In this document: one piece after another, positions 44,356-57,783 of the stretch | How the letters are laid out: the number at the start of each line of letters is the position of its first letter | Numbering within the stretch: the first letter of the stretch is position 1 | Assembly (NCBI GenBank): GCA_022661535.1 | Contig: JAKULF010000007.1 | Span: 2,418,001-2,482,000 of the forward strand | Direction of reading: 5' to 3' | DNA from: Eutypa lata | Taxonomy: Eukaryota > Ascomycota > Sordariomycetes > Xylariales > Diatrypaceae | Length of the DNA: 64,000 nt | Program-made: the position numbers and the translations under genes | Notes under the pieces: generated by a model | What the model saw: only the letters and a program-made list of their open reading frames with translations | What the model was told of the DNA's origin: nothing | Database searches by the model: none

Positions 44356-45345
44356 TCAGAAGTTCTGAGGCCACCATAAGTAGCCATGATCATTGACATC
44401 CGCATGAGCAGCATTTAGCCTGGTCATTGCGAGTCTGGCTGTAGCATTCATGGCGTCAATCCTTTCCTGAATGACCATTACTCGTTCCATCTCGAGTAAT
44501 AGCTCTTTCTTCCTCTGCAGCAGATCAGAATAGTACGGATTGTAGCTATTCAACTGGATGCGGGGATAGTCCTGATCCATGCCTTCTAATTCAGGGTAGT
44601 CGGAAAGACCATATTCTTGCCCCCCGAAACTAGGGCTGATACCGCGGGATGCTTTAGGCATACCTGCAGGACTAGAGGCATTGCCAAAGTGATATGGATA
44701 CTGTGGTATATCCTCTACCTTGACCTGACTGTGCTCTTCCCCCTTATCTGCCTTGACCTTGCTATCTAAAGAAGGGCCCCTCCATTGGGGTATGTCATGA
44801 AGATTGACATTGTCTCCTCCCAACTTCTGCTTCTTGGCCGTGCTATCTAAAGAAGGGCCACTCCATCGGGGTATGTCATGAAGATTGACATTGCCTCCTC
44901 CCGAAGTATGCTTCTTGACCTTGCTATCTAAAGAAGGACCCCTCCATTGGGGTATGTCATGAAGACTGACATTGTCTCCTTCTGACTTATGCTTCTTGAT
45001 CTTTCTATCTAAAGAAGGGCCTCTCCATTGAGGTATGTCATGAATATTGACATTGTCTCCTTCCGAAGTACGCTTCTTGACAATAGTCTCCTGCTTTGAT
45101 TGAGACTGACTGACTACGCTGCCGTAGACATCCATGTCATAGTCCACGTCATCCGTGATATTCTCCCCATCAGAAATATCATCCAAGTCTGAAGTCTCTT
45201 CCATATCATACCATCTCAGCGGTCTCATGAGCTTCTTGGCCTTAGCTCCACCATTGTGAGCAGGCTTAGAAACTCGACTAGTAGAGCCCTTGACACCCCG
45301 GAAGCCGCAACCATCAGTAGCACCAACTCTCTTGATAGGCGCCAT
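44356..45345 (-). CDS. unknown family, paralogue 2 with 27-residue repeats (329 aa)
   Basis: Homologue of the 251-aa protein at 38399-39154, family not recognised. The start MAPIKR is followed by a basic Gly/Ser/Lys stretch to KAKKLM and an RWYDMEE motif, and then an acidic segment (51-73). Four exact-length 27-residue repeats follow (94-120, 121-147, 148-174, 175-201), each with NVNLHDIPQW-like and GPSLDS motifs. A fifth, shorter VEDIPQY sits at about 214-220. The C-terminus has YNPYY, KKELLLEME and a Met/Ala-rich coiled coil. It differs from paralogue 1 mainly in the number of repeats, so the family seems to evolve by repeat gain and loss. There is no membrane or secretion signal. The same ATG and leader architecture support the start. 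Confidence 0.75.
   Translation of the reverse strand: MAPIKRVGATDGCGFRGVKGSTSRVSKPAHNGGAKAKKLMRPLRWYDMEETSDLDDISDGENITDDVDYDMDVYGSVVSQSQSKQETIVKKRTSEGDNVNIHDIPQWRGPSLDRKIKKHKSEGDNVSLHDIPQWRGPSLDSKVKKHTSGGGNVNLHDIPRWSGPSLDSTAKKQKLGGDNVNLHDIPQWRGPSLDSKVKADKGEEHSQVKVEDIPQYPYHFGNASSPAGMPKASRGISPSFGGQEYGLSDYPELEGMDQDYPRIQLNSYNPYYSDLLQRKKELLLEMERVMVIQERIDAMNATARLAMTRLNAAHADVNDHGYLWWPQNF
44743..45066 (-). repeat. 81-bp tandem repeat, four units, inside paralogue 2
   Basis: Four in-frame 81-bp units with high DNA similarity encode the 27-residue repeats. Paralogue 1 has only one such unit. Confidence 0.92.
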
Positions 45346-46560
45346 GTTGCTATTAGAGAGATAGTAGGTAGAAACTGGTACGAGGAAGCTAGTAAGATTT
45401 ATGTTAGTCCATAGCCATGAAAAGAACCACGAAGAACTTGCTTACCTTGGCAAAAGCCGAAGATACTGGGGAATATGTGTCACAGAGAGTGACTCAACAA
45501 ACTCAAATGCCGGAAACCGTATGAAGTATTTATCAATACGACAGAGAGATCCCGCTCAGCCTGAACTAGGTCCTGGCTTCTGAGAGTAACGACTATGGTA
45601 ATCTGGAGATTCTAGTATCTGATGTGTCAGTCTCGAAGCTAAGGAAGACGCAAGATTTGAATGATGATATGGGGAATGCTGAAGAGGAAAAGAGCAGGAA
45701 TTGAGAAATTATGTGACAAGTGTGGTGTGGAGTAAGTTACTGGATGCCTAAGAAGTTAAATTTGACTTACGTAGAAACCACCTTAGTCGATTCTGACACA
45801 AGCGCTCAACGCAGAGAAGCCCCAGCAAGAAGAAGTAGGAAAGTCAGAGGACTTGATACAAAAGGTACAATCCTAGACTGAAACTGCGTCGTCGTTATTA
45901 ATAACGAATTGCTATATAGTTCAGTTAGCAAGAGAAGGCGACTCAATGTGATATATGAAGAATGCCTAAATGAAGAATGATGAAGTGAAACTGAGGGGAG
46001 GAAGTCGTAGAGGGGAGGAATGGAATGAATGGAGGGTTCGTTGAAAAGAAAAGGAAGGACAGTGATTGGTGGCTACCTAAAATTCCAAAGCTCTAGGGGT
46101 AACGTGACTTACATGAAAACTTCTTTGGGCTGTTTTTGGTAATATGTCGCGAAGACAGTACTCAGCGTAGCTGATAGTGAAGCACAGGAAGATGAAAGCA
46201 ACGTGGCCTTCACGAAATCAGCTGTACACAAGAAGATAGGTTCTAAAGAAGTTGTCAGCACTGATGATACCGTAGTTATGTAGAAGATATGGTTATATAG
46301 AAACAGGAAGACATGTAAAAGCAGAAAAGGCGTTGATGATTTGCTTACCTATTCAGAATGCTACCTGTTCAGAATGTTGTTATCTGTTTAGAATGTTGTT
46401 AAAGGGAAGAAAGAAAACAATTGAAGCAGAGGAGAGGCGGCCTTAAGAAATACGAAAGCGGTCTGCCTGAAGGTGGTATAAGGTAATAAGTAGAATCAGC
46501 AAAACCGGCAGAATAAGCACAGACCGTTAGTATCAACATAGACCGGCAGAATCGGGTTGG
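45346..46560 (-). promoter_or_regulatory. multi-intron 5' leader of paralogue 2
   Basis: Donors on the minus strand lie at 46348, 46112, 45770 and 45445, with spacing 236, 342 and 325 nt, close to that of paralogue 1. The last intron (45445-45389) keeps the ACTAACAT branch and the ACTAG acceptor. The first keeps a GCTGAC branch and TTTAG acceptor near 46255. No conserved coding frame is seen in the leader exons. Confidence 0.65.
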
Positions 46561-47065
46561 GGGTAACTGATCTGACTCCCGACTCGGCCTTCCATACAAC
46601 CCCACTTCGGACCGTACCCGGGATTATGTAACTAGATCCATGATTGCTGCACCAAGGCTTAGAAATCCAAATTAAGCAATCACATATCTTACGCCCAGGT
46701 AAACCAGCTATTTAATGACTAGGTACAACATTCTAAGCCAAGTTGCTAGGTCCATACGGTATTCATACATGGGAAGCGTGATCCGGTTGACAGAATGAAA
46801 GGGGTTCGTCGGCTTATGGCGACTGACTCAGGTGACGCTAGGTGGTCGGTCCGTCGAAAGTTATAATGACAGCTGTCAACAGCTGAATCCGCGCTGGCAC
46901 TACGTAGCGTCGAGGGGGTAGATCGGCAGAATTGGGCTAATTAAATCGTGAATCACCTTAAGCTTTAATGGGCCTCTGCCGCTAGCGCGTTATTTTTAAA
47001 ATCGATAAATTAATCGAATTAAGAGAAACCGTAGTTGTTATTATGTTATTATAAAGATTAAAAGT

Positions 47066-50000
47066 ATTAATAATAATAAAATAAAAATAAAAATATAATT
47101 ATAATTATATTTTTTAAATGTTTTTTTATTAAGTTAAATAATAAAAAGATTTATTTAATAATTAAATTACGTAATTTATTTATATTCGATTAAATTACTC
47201 GTAAATAATTATCGCGTTAATAAAACGAAAAAAATAAAAATTAAGAATTTTTATTAATTATATAATATATATAATTTTCGTATTTTATATTAATTTTAAA
47301 TAATTTTAATAATTTAATATTATTTAAATTTATTATTATTTTTAAAGTTTTATTTTAATTAACTTTTATAAAAATTAAAAGTTAATAATATTTAATTTAT
47401 TAATAATTAACGAAAAATCGTAAAAATTTAAGTGTTTTATAAAAATTATTACGATTTTTTTACGTAAAAGTAAAAACGAAATTAATCGTTTAATATAATA
47501 AATGTTAATTATAATATTTAATATTAATGTAATTTTTTTAATAATTAAAAAGTTTATTTTTTTATTAAAGTTATTAATTTATTTTTTAATAATTTTAACG
47601 ATTTTATTTTAATTATAAAAAATAAACGTTTTAATTAATCGAATTTTAATAAAAGATTTTTTAATATTAACGATTTTTTTTTAATATAACGAATTTTTTT
47701 TTTATTATAATAAATTCTTTTTTTTATTTTTTAAATTAAATAATAAAATTAATAATATTTTTATTAATTAAGTTTAATTTATTTAAATAATTTTTATTAA
47801 TAATTTTTTTATTAATTTATAAATATTTTTTAATTTGATATTTTTTTATATAACGTGTTTATTTAAAGATTTTAATAAGTAATTATAAATTTTTCGTAAT
47901 TAATATAATATTTACGAAATAAAATGTTTAATTTTTTATATTTTGCGATAATAAAATCGTTAAATATTTTTTTAATAATTTATTAATTTTCGAAATTTTA
48001 ACTTTTTTTATATAAAATAATAATATTATTAATTAATTTTTCGATTTTATTTAATGTTTAATTTACGTATAAATTTAACGAAATTATTTAATTTTTTAAT
48101 TTTTTATATTTATATATTAAAATATTATTATTTTTAATTAAAGTATTAATGTTTTTAAATAATTAAGAAATTTTTTTTTCGTATTTATCGTTTAAAATAA
48201 TAATATAAATATAAATTTTTTTTATAAATTTTTTATTTTATCGATTAAATTATTTATATTATCGTTAAATAATAATTTTTTATTATTTAAAAATAATTTC
48301 GATTTTAATTTAATAATACGATTATTTAAATTTTATTATTTTTTTAAAAGTTTTTATAATTATAATATATTAAAATAATCTTTTAAAATAAAGATATTAT
48401 TTATTATATCGTTAATTTTATTAATTAATTTATTTAAAGATTTTGCTTAAATTTAATTTAAATCGTTTTATTAATTTTAAATTTAATTATTAAATTTTAA
48501 TTTTTAATTTAATATTAATTATAATTTATGTTTTTTTTAATACTTAAAATTTATAATAATTTTTAAAGTTTTCGTATTAAGCTTTAAATATAAATAAAAG
48601 ATTTTAATAAATATATTTAAAACTTTATATTTAAGTAAATTATTAATAATTATTACTTTTTTAATAAAAAATATTTAAATAACTTTTATATTTTTAAGTT
48701 TTAAATATAATATATTTAATTATATATATTAATAAGTTTTTTAATTTATAAAAAAAAATATATTAAAAAAAAGATTATTTTAATATAAAGGTAATTTTTT
48801 ATAAAAGTTTATTAAAAATTATATTTATAAATGTTATTTTTTATTATAATTTATATAATTATTAATAATTTTAATTATATAAATTATTTAATTAAATTAT
48901 AATATATAATTATTTAATTTTTATTTAATTATTATTGTTTTTTTTTATTTAAATTAAAAGCGATTAAATAAAAATTAATATAAATTATTAAATTATTTCG
49001 TTTAATTTAAATTTTAAAATTTTAAACTTTTTAAAATTTAATTTAAAAAATATTTTCGATATAATTAATTAAGTAATTTTTTTTAAAAAATAATAATTTT
49101 TTATTTAAAGTTTTAAAACGAATAATATAAAATGTAATTAATTAATTTATATTAAAAATATAAAGAAAATTATCGTTAATTTTTTTCTTAATTAATTTAA
49201 AATGTTAATATAAATAAAGTATAAGTTTTAATATATATAATTTCTTTTAATTATTAAATACAATAATAATTTAAATTCGTTTTTTATTATTTAAATAAAT
49301 TATATTTATTTTAATAATAAAAATTACGATGTTAATTTTCTTTAATTTTATAAGTATTAATATTGTTTTTTTAAAAAATATTTTAAATAATAAAATCGTT
49401 AAATTAATAAAAATTTTATAAATTTTAATTTTTACGATTTAAATAATTAATATTAATTACTTAAAAGTTAAATATTTAAAAAATTAAAAGTTAATTATTA
49501 AAAAAGTAAAATTAAAAAGAATTAATTAAAAAAAAAAGTTATAAAAAGTTAAATTATTAAAAAAATTATTAAAAATAAATTAATTATTAAATAAAATTAA
49601 TAAAATAAACGCGTTAATAAAAATATAAAAAAGTATATAATTTTTAAAAGGTATTTTTTTATATATTAATTATTTATTTTTTTAAATTCTTTTAATAATA
49701 TCGAATAAAAATTAATAAAATAATTATAAGAAAATAATAATAATATAAAAAAATATAATTAAAAAACCTTAATATTTATTATTTCGATTTTTTATTTATT
49801 ACTTTTATTTTTTAATTAAAGATTACCTTTTAACTTTTTAATTTAAAGCTTAAAGTTAACTTTTTTTTTTTTTATTTAAATACGAAATATTTAAATTTAT
49901 CGTTTTTATTAATATTTTTTTTATTTGTTTTATAATTATATTTCTTCGTTAATATATAATATTAAGTAAAATATTTTATTTAAAACGTTTAAAATTATTA

Positions 50001-53000
50001 ATATAAACTTTACGAAGTTTATTTTTTTTAATAAAATTAATAACTTTTATTAAAACATTAAATATAATTTAATATATCTTTAATAACTTAATTTAAATAA
50101 ATAATAATTTTAAAACTTTAAAATCGTTATTTAAATTAAACTTAAATTTATTTCTTTAAAATTATTATATTCGTTAATTTTAATTTTTAATATATTTTTA
50201 TATTTAATCTTTTTTTAATATTTATATATAATGCTTAAACCTTAATATATATTTTTATTTATTAAAAATCTTCGTATCGTTAATTTATATTTTTCCCGTT
50301 AATTAATATATTTTTTTTTTATTAAATTTATTAATAATAATTATCGAATTATCGGAATTTAAAATCTTAATTATAAATCTTATCTTTTAATTAAATATAA
50401 CTTATAAAAACAATAAATTATAATTTTTTATTACTTATAAGTTAATTTTAATAAATATTTTAAATAAAACATTAAGTTATTAATTTAATTCTTTATATTT
50501 AACATTAAATATTTACTTATATAATTAAATAATAATTAATTTAATTATTTTTTTAATTATTTTATAAAATTATTTTAAGTAAATTAAATTATAAATAAAT
50601 TTCGATTTTTAATAATTAAAAAATGCTTTAATTAAAAAATACTTAAAATAATTATTATTATTAATATATACTTATTAAAAGCATTTAAAAATATTATATA
50701 AAAATTTTTAAAACTTAAAAATATTAAATTAAAATGCTTTATTAATTGTTATTTTAAATGTAAATCGAGTAAAATAATCGATTATTATTAATATATATTT
50801 AATTTTATTTATTTTAACGAAAACGAAAAGGTTTATAAAATTTATATTAATTAAATTTTATAACTTTATCGAAATTATTTATTTTAATTTAACGATTAAA
50901 AAAAGTTTCGATTTAATTTTATTATATATATAACAGCGTTAATAATGCTTAATAATATTTAAATATTATATAAACTATTAAAAGTTATAAATTAAATTTT
51001 TTAAAATAATTATTATAATATAATAATTATATTTATTATATATTTATAAAAAAGTTAAATTAATTTTATTAAATAAAATATATTTTATTATATTATTATT
51101 ATTTTTTAATTAAAATAAAAAGTTATTAATAATATAATATTTAATTATATCTTTAATAAATAAACGTTATTAATTAATAATAAACTATTTAATAAATTTA
51201 AATTTTAAAATTAAATAATAAATTAAATCGTTATATTATTTAATTTTTATATATAACTTTATAAATAACTTAAAAATTCGTTTAACTTTTATTATATTAA
51301 TTATAAAATTATTATTATTTAATAATTTAAAAAAAAATAATATATAAATTAATTAAAAATTAAATTAATTAAAAAACTTCTTTTAAATTTATTTTATAAT
51401 TAATATAATAAAAAAAAGCTTTTTAATATTAAATCTAATAATTAATTAATAAATAAATTCGATTAATTTCGAAAATTCGTTTATAATTTTAATAATTTTA
51501 ATAATATTTAATTTATAATAAATAATAAATTAATATTTACTTAATCTTTTAATTTAAATAAAAAATTTTTTACGTATATTTACTTTTATATTAAATACTT
51601 AAAAAAAGTTTAAATAATTAATATATAATATAATAAAATAAAGTAATTTAATTATTATTTATTTATATTTAACGAAGTATTTTATAATTCTTAAAGCTTT
51701 TTTCTTTTTAATAATATATTTAGTTTTTATATTTAAAAATTTAAATAAAAAAAACATTAAAATATTAATTAAAAACATTAACGTATTTATTATAACGGTT
51801 TTTATTAATTAATTAATAAATTAAAAAAGAATTTTTCTCGTTTTTATTAATAATATATTAATCGTTAAATAATATTATTAATTAATATTTAAATTTTTAA
51901 TAACTCGCTTTTAAATTTCATAATATATAATAATAAATACTTACTTTTAAACCTTTTTTTAAAAAAAAAGTTTTAAAATAACTTTTTATTACATTAATTT
52001 CTTTTTAAAAAAAATCTCTTTTTAAATAAACTTAATATAAACGTTTTTAAAAATTTTAATAAAATTTATATAATTAAATATATAAATACGTAAATAAAAA
52101 ATTAAATAAAGAAATTTCTTTAACTTTTTTTAATTCTTAAAATAATTTTCGATCGAAAATTAATTTTTAAATTAATTTTAATATTTACTTAATAATTAAA
52201 TCTTTTTTTAAAAAAGTTTAAATCTTAAAGCTTTAATCGAATCCGTAAATAAAAAATTTTTCTTAAATATTATATTAATAAATATAAAATTTAAACGAAG
52301 AAAATAATAATAATAAAAAAAATCAAATATTTTATTAAAACTTTTAACGAAAATATTATAATCGTTAATAAATACATTAAAAAAAATACCTTAATCGAAA
52401 TTATAATTCATTAATATAAATAATATCGATCTTTAAATTTTCGCTTTATTAAATAATAATTATTCTTTAAATTTTAAATTACTTAAAATATAATACATAT
52501 ACGTTAATTTAATTATTTCTTATAACATTTAAATATTAAAACTAATAAATAAAGTTTTAAATTAATTAATCTTTTAAATATTAATTAATTAATATTTATA
52601 AAAAGCATTACTTTAATTAAAAATTTTATATTTCTTTTAAAATAAAATATTAAATATATTATTTCGATTATAAATCAATTATTAAAGTTTAATCGTAACG
52701 AAATTAATTAATTTATAATTTTAAACGATTTAACGATTTTTATTTTTCTTTAACGAAAATTAAAAATATACATTTTATTTATTTAACTTTAAATATATAA
52801 ATTTAACTTTTTTTATTTAAAAGTAAACTTTATTAATAAACTTTTTTTTATTAAAAGTATATTTAAGTTATTTTAATTAAAAAAGCTTAATACTTTTATT
52901 AATAATAATAAAATATTCGATTAAATTTATACTTTAAATATTATTAAACGATTTAATAAAATAATCATATTAAATATAATATAATCGTTTAATTAAAACT

Positions 53001-56000
53001 TATCTTTTTAATATATTTATTATTAATTTAATAATAATTTCGAATTTATTAAATTAATCGTTAATTATAAATTAAAAGTTATTTAATAAAGATTTTTATT
53101 ATAATTTTCGATTTATAATTAATTATTTCGAATTTACTTAAATTATAATTCGAGATTAAAAATTATAATAAAATATTTAATAATAATTTTATAAAAATAA
53201 ATTTATAACTTTAATTTATATAAATTTAAATTTATATTAATTATACGTAATATTTTTCTTTTATTTTTTTAAATAAAGTTTAAAACTTTTTTTAAAGCTT
53301 TTATTATATAATATAATATTAAAAATTAACATTTTATTATTAACATTATTTAAAATTAAATTAATTTTATTTTAATTATTAATAATATTTATAAGAAAAT
53401 ATAATAATATAAAAAGTAAATTTATTATTAATTTTATTTAACGTAAAATTTTTAAATTTTAAATAAAATAATCGAAATTATAATATATAATATAAAGAAT
53501 AAAAAATAAAAATAAATTATTATTAAAAGAAATTATTAACGTTTTTTTTATTAACGATTTTAATTTTAAATTAAAAAAAATAATTAAAAAAAATTCATTA
53601 AATTTATTTTTTAATATATAAAAAAAAGTGCTTAAATAAATATTTAAATTTAATCGTTAACATTTAAATATAAATTAAAAATTCGATTTATAATTTATAA
53701 ATTTATTTTTAATAAATTTCGTTTAATAAAAAAAAATATAATAAAAGTAATAATATAACGATTTATTTTTTTTTTAAATTAAAAAATTAAAGATAAAAAA
53801 TTAACGATATAAAAAAATTCGAAATAATAATAATAAATTTAATAAATATAATTCGTTTTAATCAAGTTTAAATAATAATATTATAAGTTATAAAGTTATA
53901 ATTTATAAAAGCTTAACTTTATTTTAAGCTTTTTTTTAATTTTTTAATTAAATTTAACGTTTTCGATTTTATATAATAATATATTCGACGATATTAAATA
54001 ATTTCTTTATTAACTTACGATAATATTTATTTATTTTTTAAACTTTAAATCGTTATTATTTAAAAGATTATTATTTTTTACGTTAAATAACTTTAAATTT
54101 ACATTTTTTATAAAAATTAATTAAATTACTTTTTTATAAATCGATTTCTTTTTTATTAAAATTAAATTAATTATAATCGTAAATTTTATCGAAAAAATAT
54201 AAGATTATTTATTAATTTTAATAAAAATAAAGTATTTAATTTTAAAATTAATATCGGCGAAATTTCGTTATAATTAACTTTTATTTAATAATAAATCGTA
54301 AAACTTATTTATATTTATAATAAAAACTTTAATTATCGATAAAATCTTATTAATAATAAAGAGAAAAACTACGTAATAATTAATTAAAAAAATATTATTA
54401 TCGGTTATTTTTAACTTATATTTTTTTTAAAATTTAAGCTTTTTAAATCTTAATTTAATAATAACATTAAAATTAATTAATTTTAATAAAGATTTATAAT
54501 TAATAAAACATTTACGTATAAATATATCGTTTATTTTCTTATTAATAAATTCGAAAAAGATTTAATTATTATTATTTTTAATTCGATTAATAAAATTAAA
54601 CTTATTTATATTAATATATATATAAACAAAATATAATATAAATATTAAAAAACGATATTTCGATAATACTTTAAATTTATATTTCTTTATAAACAATTTA
54701 AATTACTTGTTAAATTAAACTTTTATAATCGAATTTTAATTTAAAAATTATTTTTAAATAATATTTAAAAAAAAAATTATACGAAATAAATTACTTATAT
54801 TAATTTAATCTTTAACGTAATTTTTATATATATAAATCGAAATTATATCGCTTTATTTTTATAATTTTATAATCTTTTTATATATATAAAATTTAACATT
54901 TATTAAACGTTATATAAAATCGTTTATATTTATAAAATTAAAATTAAAAAAATTAATTTTTTTTAATTTAAATAATAATTTATAAAAATTTATAAAATTA
55001 TATTAAAACTTAATTAATAAATTAAACGAAAAAAATCGTTAATTTAAAATAAATTTTTGCCGAAATATACTTTTATTTTTATTAATATTTATATATAAAA
55101 AAAATATTATAAATTAAATCTTTTATATAAACTTAATAATGAAAAAAAATAACGATTTTTTAATAACATTTAATAATTTTTTATTTAAATTATTTATATA
55201 TTTATTTAAATTAAAAAATTCTTATAACTTTTTTTTAATTATATAATTAATTTTTATATTAATTAATTTTAATACTTTTTTAAACTTTAATAATTTCGAA
55301 ATTAATTTATTACGATTATAAATATTTCGAATTTAATAAATAATTTAAAATAATTAATTTAAATGTAAATAATTAAAAAATACGTATCTTTTATAACTAT
55401 AATTATAATATACGAAAATAAAGTATGTTTTATTTTTATAATTATTAAAATTATATTAAACTTATTAAATAAAAAAAACAATTATACTTTTTTAATTAAA
55501 AAAACTTAAACTTTATTAATTGCCGTTTTATTTACTTTGTTAATTAATTTATTACGCTTATATATTTATTAAAAATATTTAAACCGAATATATTTATTAT
55601 AATAATTAATATATTTATTCGTTATATTAAATATTTAAAATAAATATAAATTTAAAAATCTTTAATAATAAAATAATCGAAATTTAAAATTATTAACTTC
55701 TTTATATAATTAAAACTATTTTATTTTTTTTATTTCTTTAATTATTATTTTTAATTTATAAATTATATTTTTAATTATTAATTTAATTTCTTTAATATAT
55801 TTTTTAACTTTATTAATAAAACTATTTTTTTAATTTAATATTATTTTATAAAAAATAATAATATCTTTTATATTATAAAACGTATAACGTTTATTTATTT
55901 CATTAATATTATTAATTTTATTTTTAATAAATAAATAATTAATAACTTTATTTTATAAAATTTTATTTTTATAATTTTCATTTAAATATATATATTTATA

Positions 56001-57419
56001 CATTTAATTTCGAAGCTTTATTAATTAATAATCGTTAACTTTTTAAAAAAACTTATTAATTTATTTTATAAAAATAAAAAGCTTTTTTTTTAATTAACGT
56101 TTAAAATTATTAATCTTTAAAACGAATTTAATATCGTTCGTTTTTATTTAAATAAAAAATCTTTTATTAAAATTAAATTTTAAGAAATTATATTTTACTC
56201 GCTTAAATTTAAAAAATTATAAATATTAAAATTTTATATTATTTCGTAAATTATTTTTAAATAAAAAACAAAACTTAATTTCTTTAATTTCTTCCTTTAT
56301 TATAAAATTTAATTCCTTTATATATAACTTTAAATTATTAATATACTTTTTAAAAAATTTCCTTAAAAATCTTTTAAATATAAATTAATTTATTTTAATA
56401 ATAAATAATTTAAAAATTAATAAAATATTATTAAAAATTAATATAAAAATTAATAAAACTATTAATTCGAAAATTAATTTTAAAAAATTAATAAATTAAA
56501 TCGTTAATTCGAAAATAATTAAAATACTTTCGTACTTTTTAACTGCTTATATAAACTTTTTAACCTTAATTAAATACTTTAAAGTAACGTATAATACTTT
56601 AATTAAAATCGTTTTAAATTTAAAATTTACGACGAAAATTATAATATATATAAAAAGAAAAATAATAATTTATAAAATTACTTAAATAATTAATAATTCG
56701 ATTTATAATAATTAATAATTATAATTTTCCTTAATTAAAAAATAAAAAACATTAAATTATTTTAATAAAAATAAAATAAATAATAATATAAAATAAATAA
56801 ATAAAAGTTTTTAAAGGTAATTATATCGATTTAATATATAAATAAAGCAAAAAGTATTATATAAATTTAAAATAATATAAATTAATATTAAAAAAAAAAA
56901 CCTAAATTAAAAATTTAATTTTTACTTATAATAAATACGTTTTATTTTAAAAAAAAAGAATTTTCTTAACATTTTTTTGTTTTTTAAATCGTAATAATTA
57001 AATATATAAATAACTTTTAATTATTATAAAATAATAAATTTTTTAATAAAAAAACAAAAAAATAAATAAATATAACTTTCGATTAATTTAAAATATAAGT
57101 TAATTTAATTAATTAAAAAAATCGTATAAAACTAAAGAATTTAATACAAAAATAAAAACGATAATTTTAATATTTCTTTAAGCAATTAAAAAGCAATTAA
57201 AACATAAGTATTTTATTTAATTTTTAAATAACAAAATAAATTCTTAAAGTAATTCGTAAAATTTAATTATTTAAATTTCACTTTTATTATTAATAAAAAT
57301 ATTAATAATAATAAAATAAAAATAAAAGTGTAATTATAATTGTATTTTTTAAGTGTTTTTTTATTAAGTTAAATAATAAAAAGATTTATTTAATAACCAA
57401 ATTACGTAATTTATTTATA
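47066..57419. repeat. long RIP-ruined repeat, copy A
   Basis: A block of about 10.35 kb that begins and ends with the same 118-bp sequence (47066-47183 and 57301-57419) in direct orientation, like a retroelement with short LTRs. Its first 6.2 kb align with copy B. It keeps more CpT and CpA sites than copy B. Confidence 0.7.
57301..57419. repeat. terminal direct repeat closing copy A
   Basis: It matches 47066-47183 and 57784-57900 and is the least mutated of the three (it keeps GTGTAA, AAGTG and AACC where the others have A or T). It is followed by about 365 bp of spacer before copy B. Confidence 0.75.
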
Positions 57420-57783
57420 AAATTTAATTAATTATTAAAAATATATAACGTATAATGGTTATAATTTAAAGTAATATAATTAATTAATTTTAAAATTAAC
57501 ATTATATAATTAAAAATAACGCTTTATTTTTTGCGTTAATAAGTTATATTAAATATTTAATATATAAAGTTAATTCGATTATTAATTATTTATTACGATA
57601 TTAAATAACATTTCGTAAATGTATTATATAAAGTAATATAAAACGATTAGTTTTCGAGCTAATAACGTTTTTACTTTTAATAATATAATAATAACCTTTA
57701 TATTTATATCGTTATATTATTATATATTAACTAATAAGTAAATATTATATAACTCTTTTTTAATCTTTATAAAGCTTAAAAGT

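Larger units (their letters stand above)
42745..46905. repeat. duplicated segment, copy 2
   Basis: Partner of 37585-40775, about 1 kb longer. The gene and leader are well matched; the region 42850-44300, downstream of the gene, is only patchily similar and otherwise holds no gene. Ends are approximate. Confidence 0.75.
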
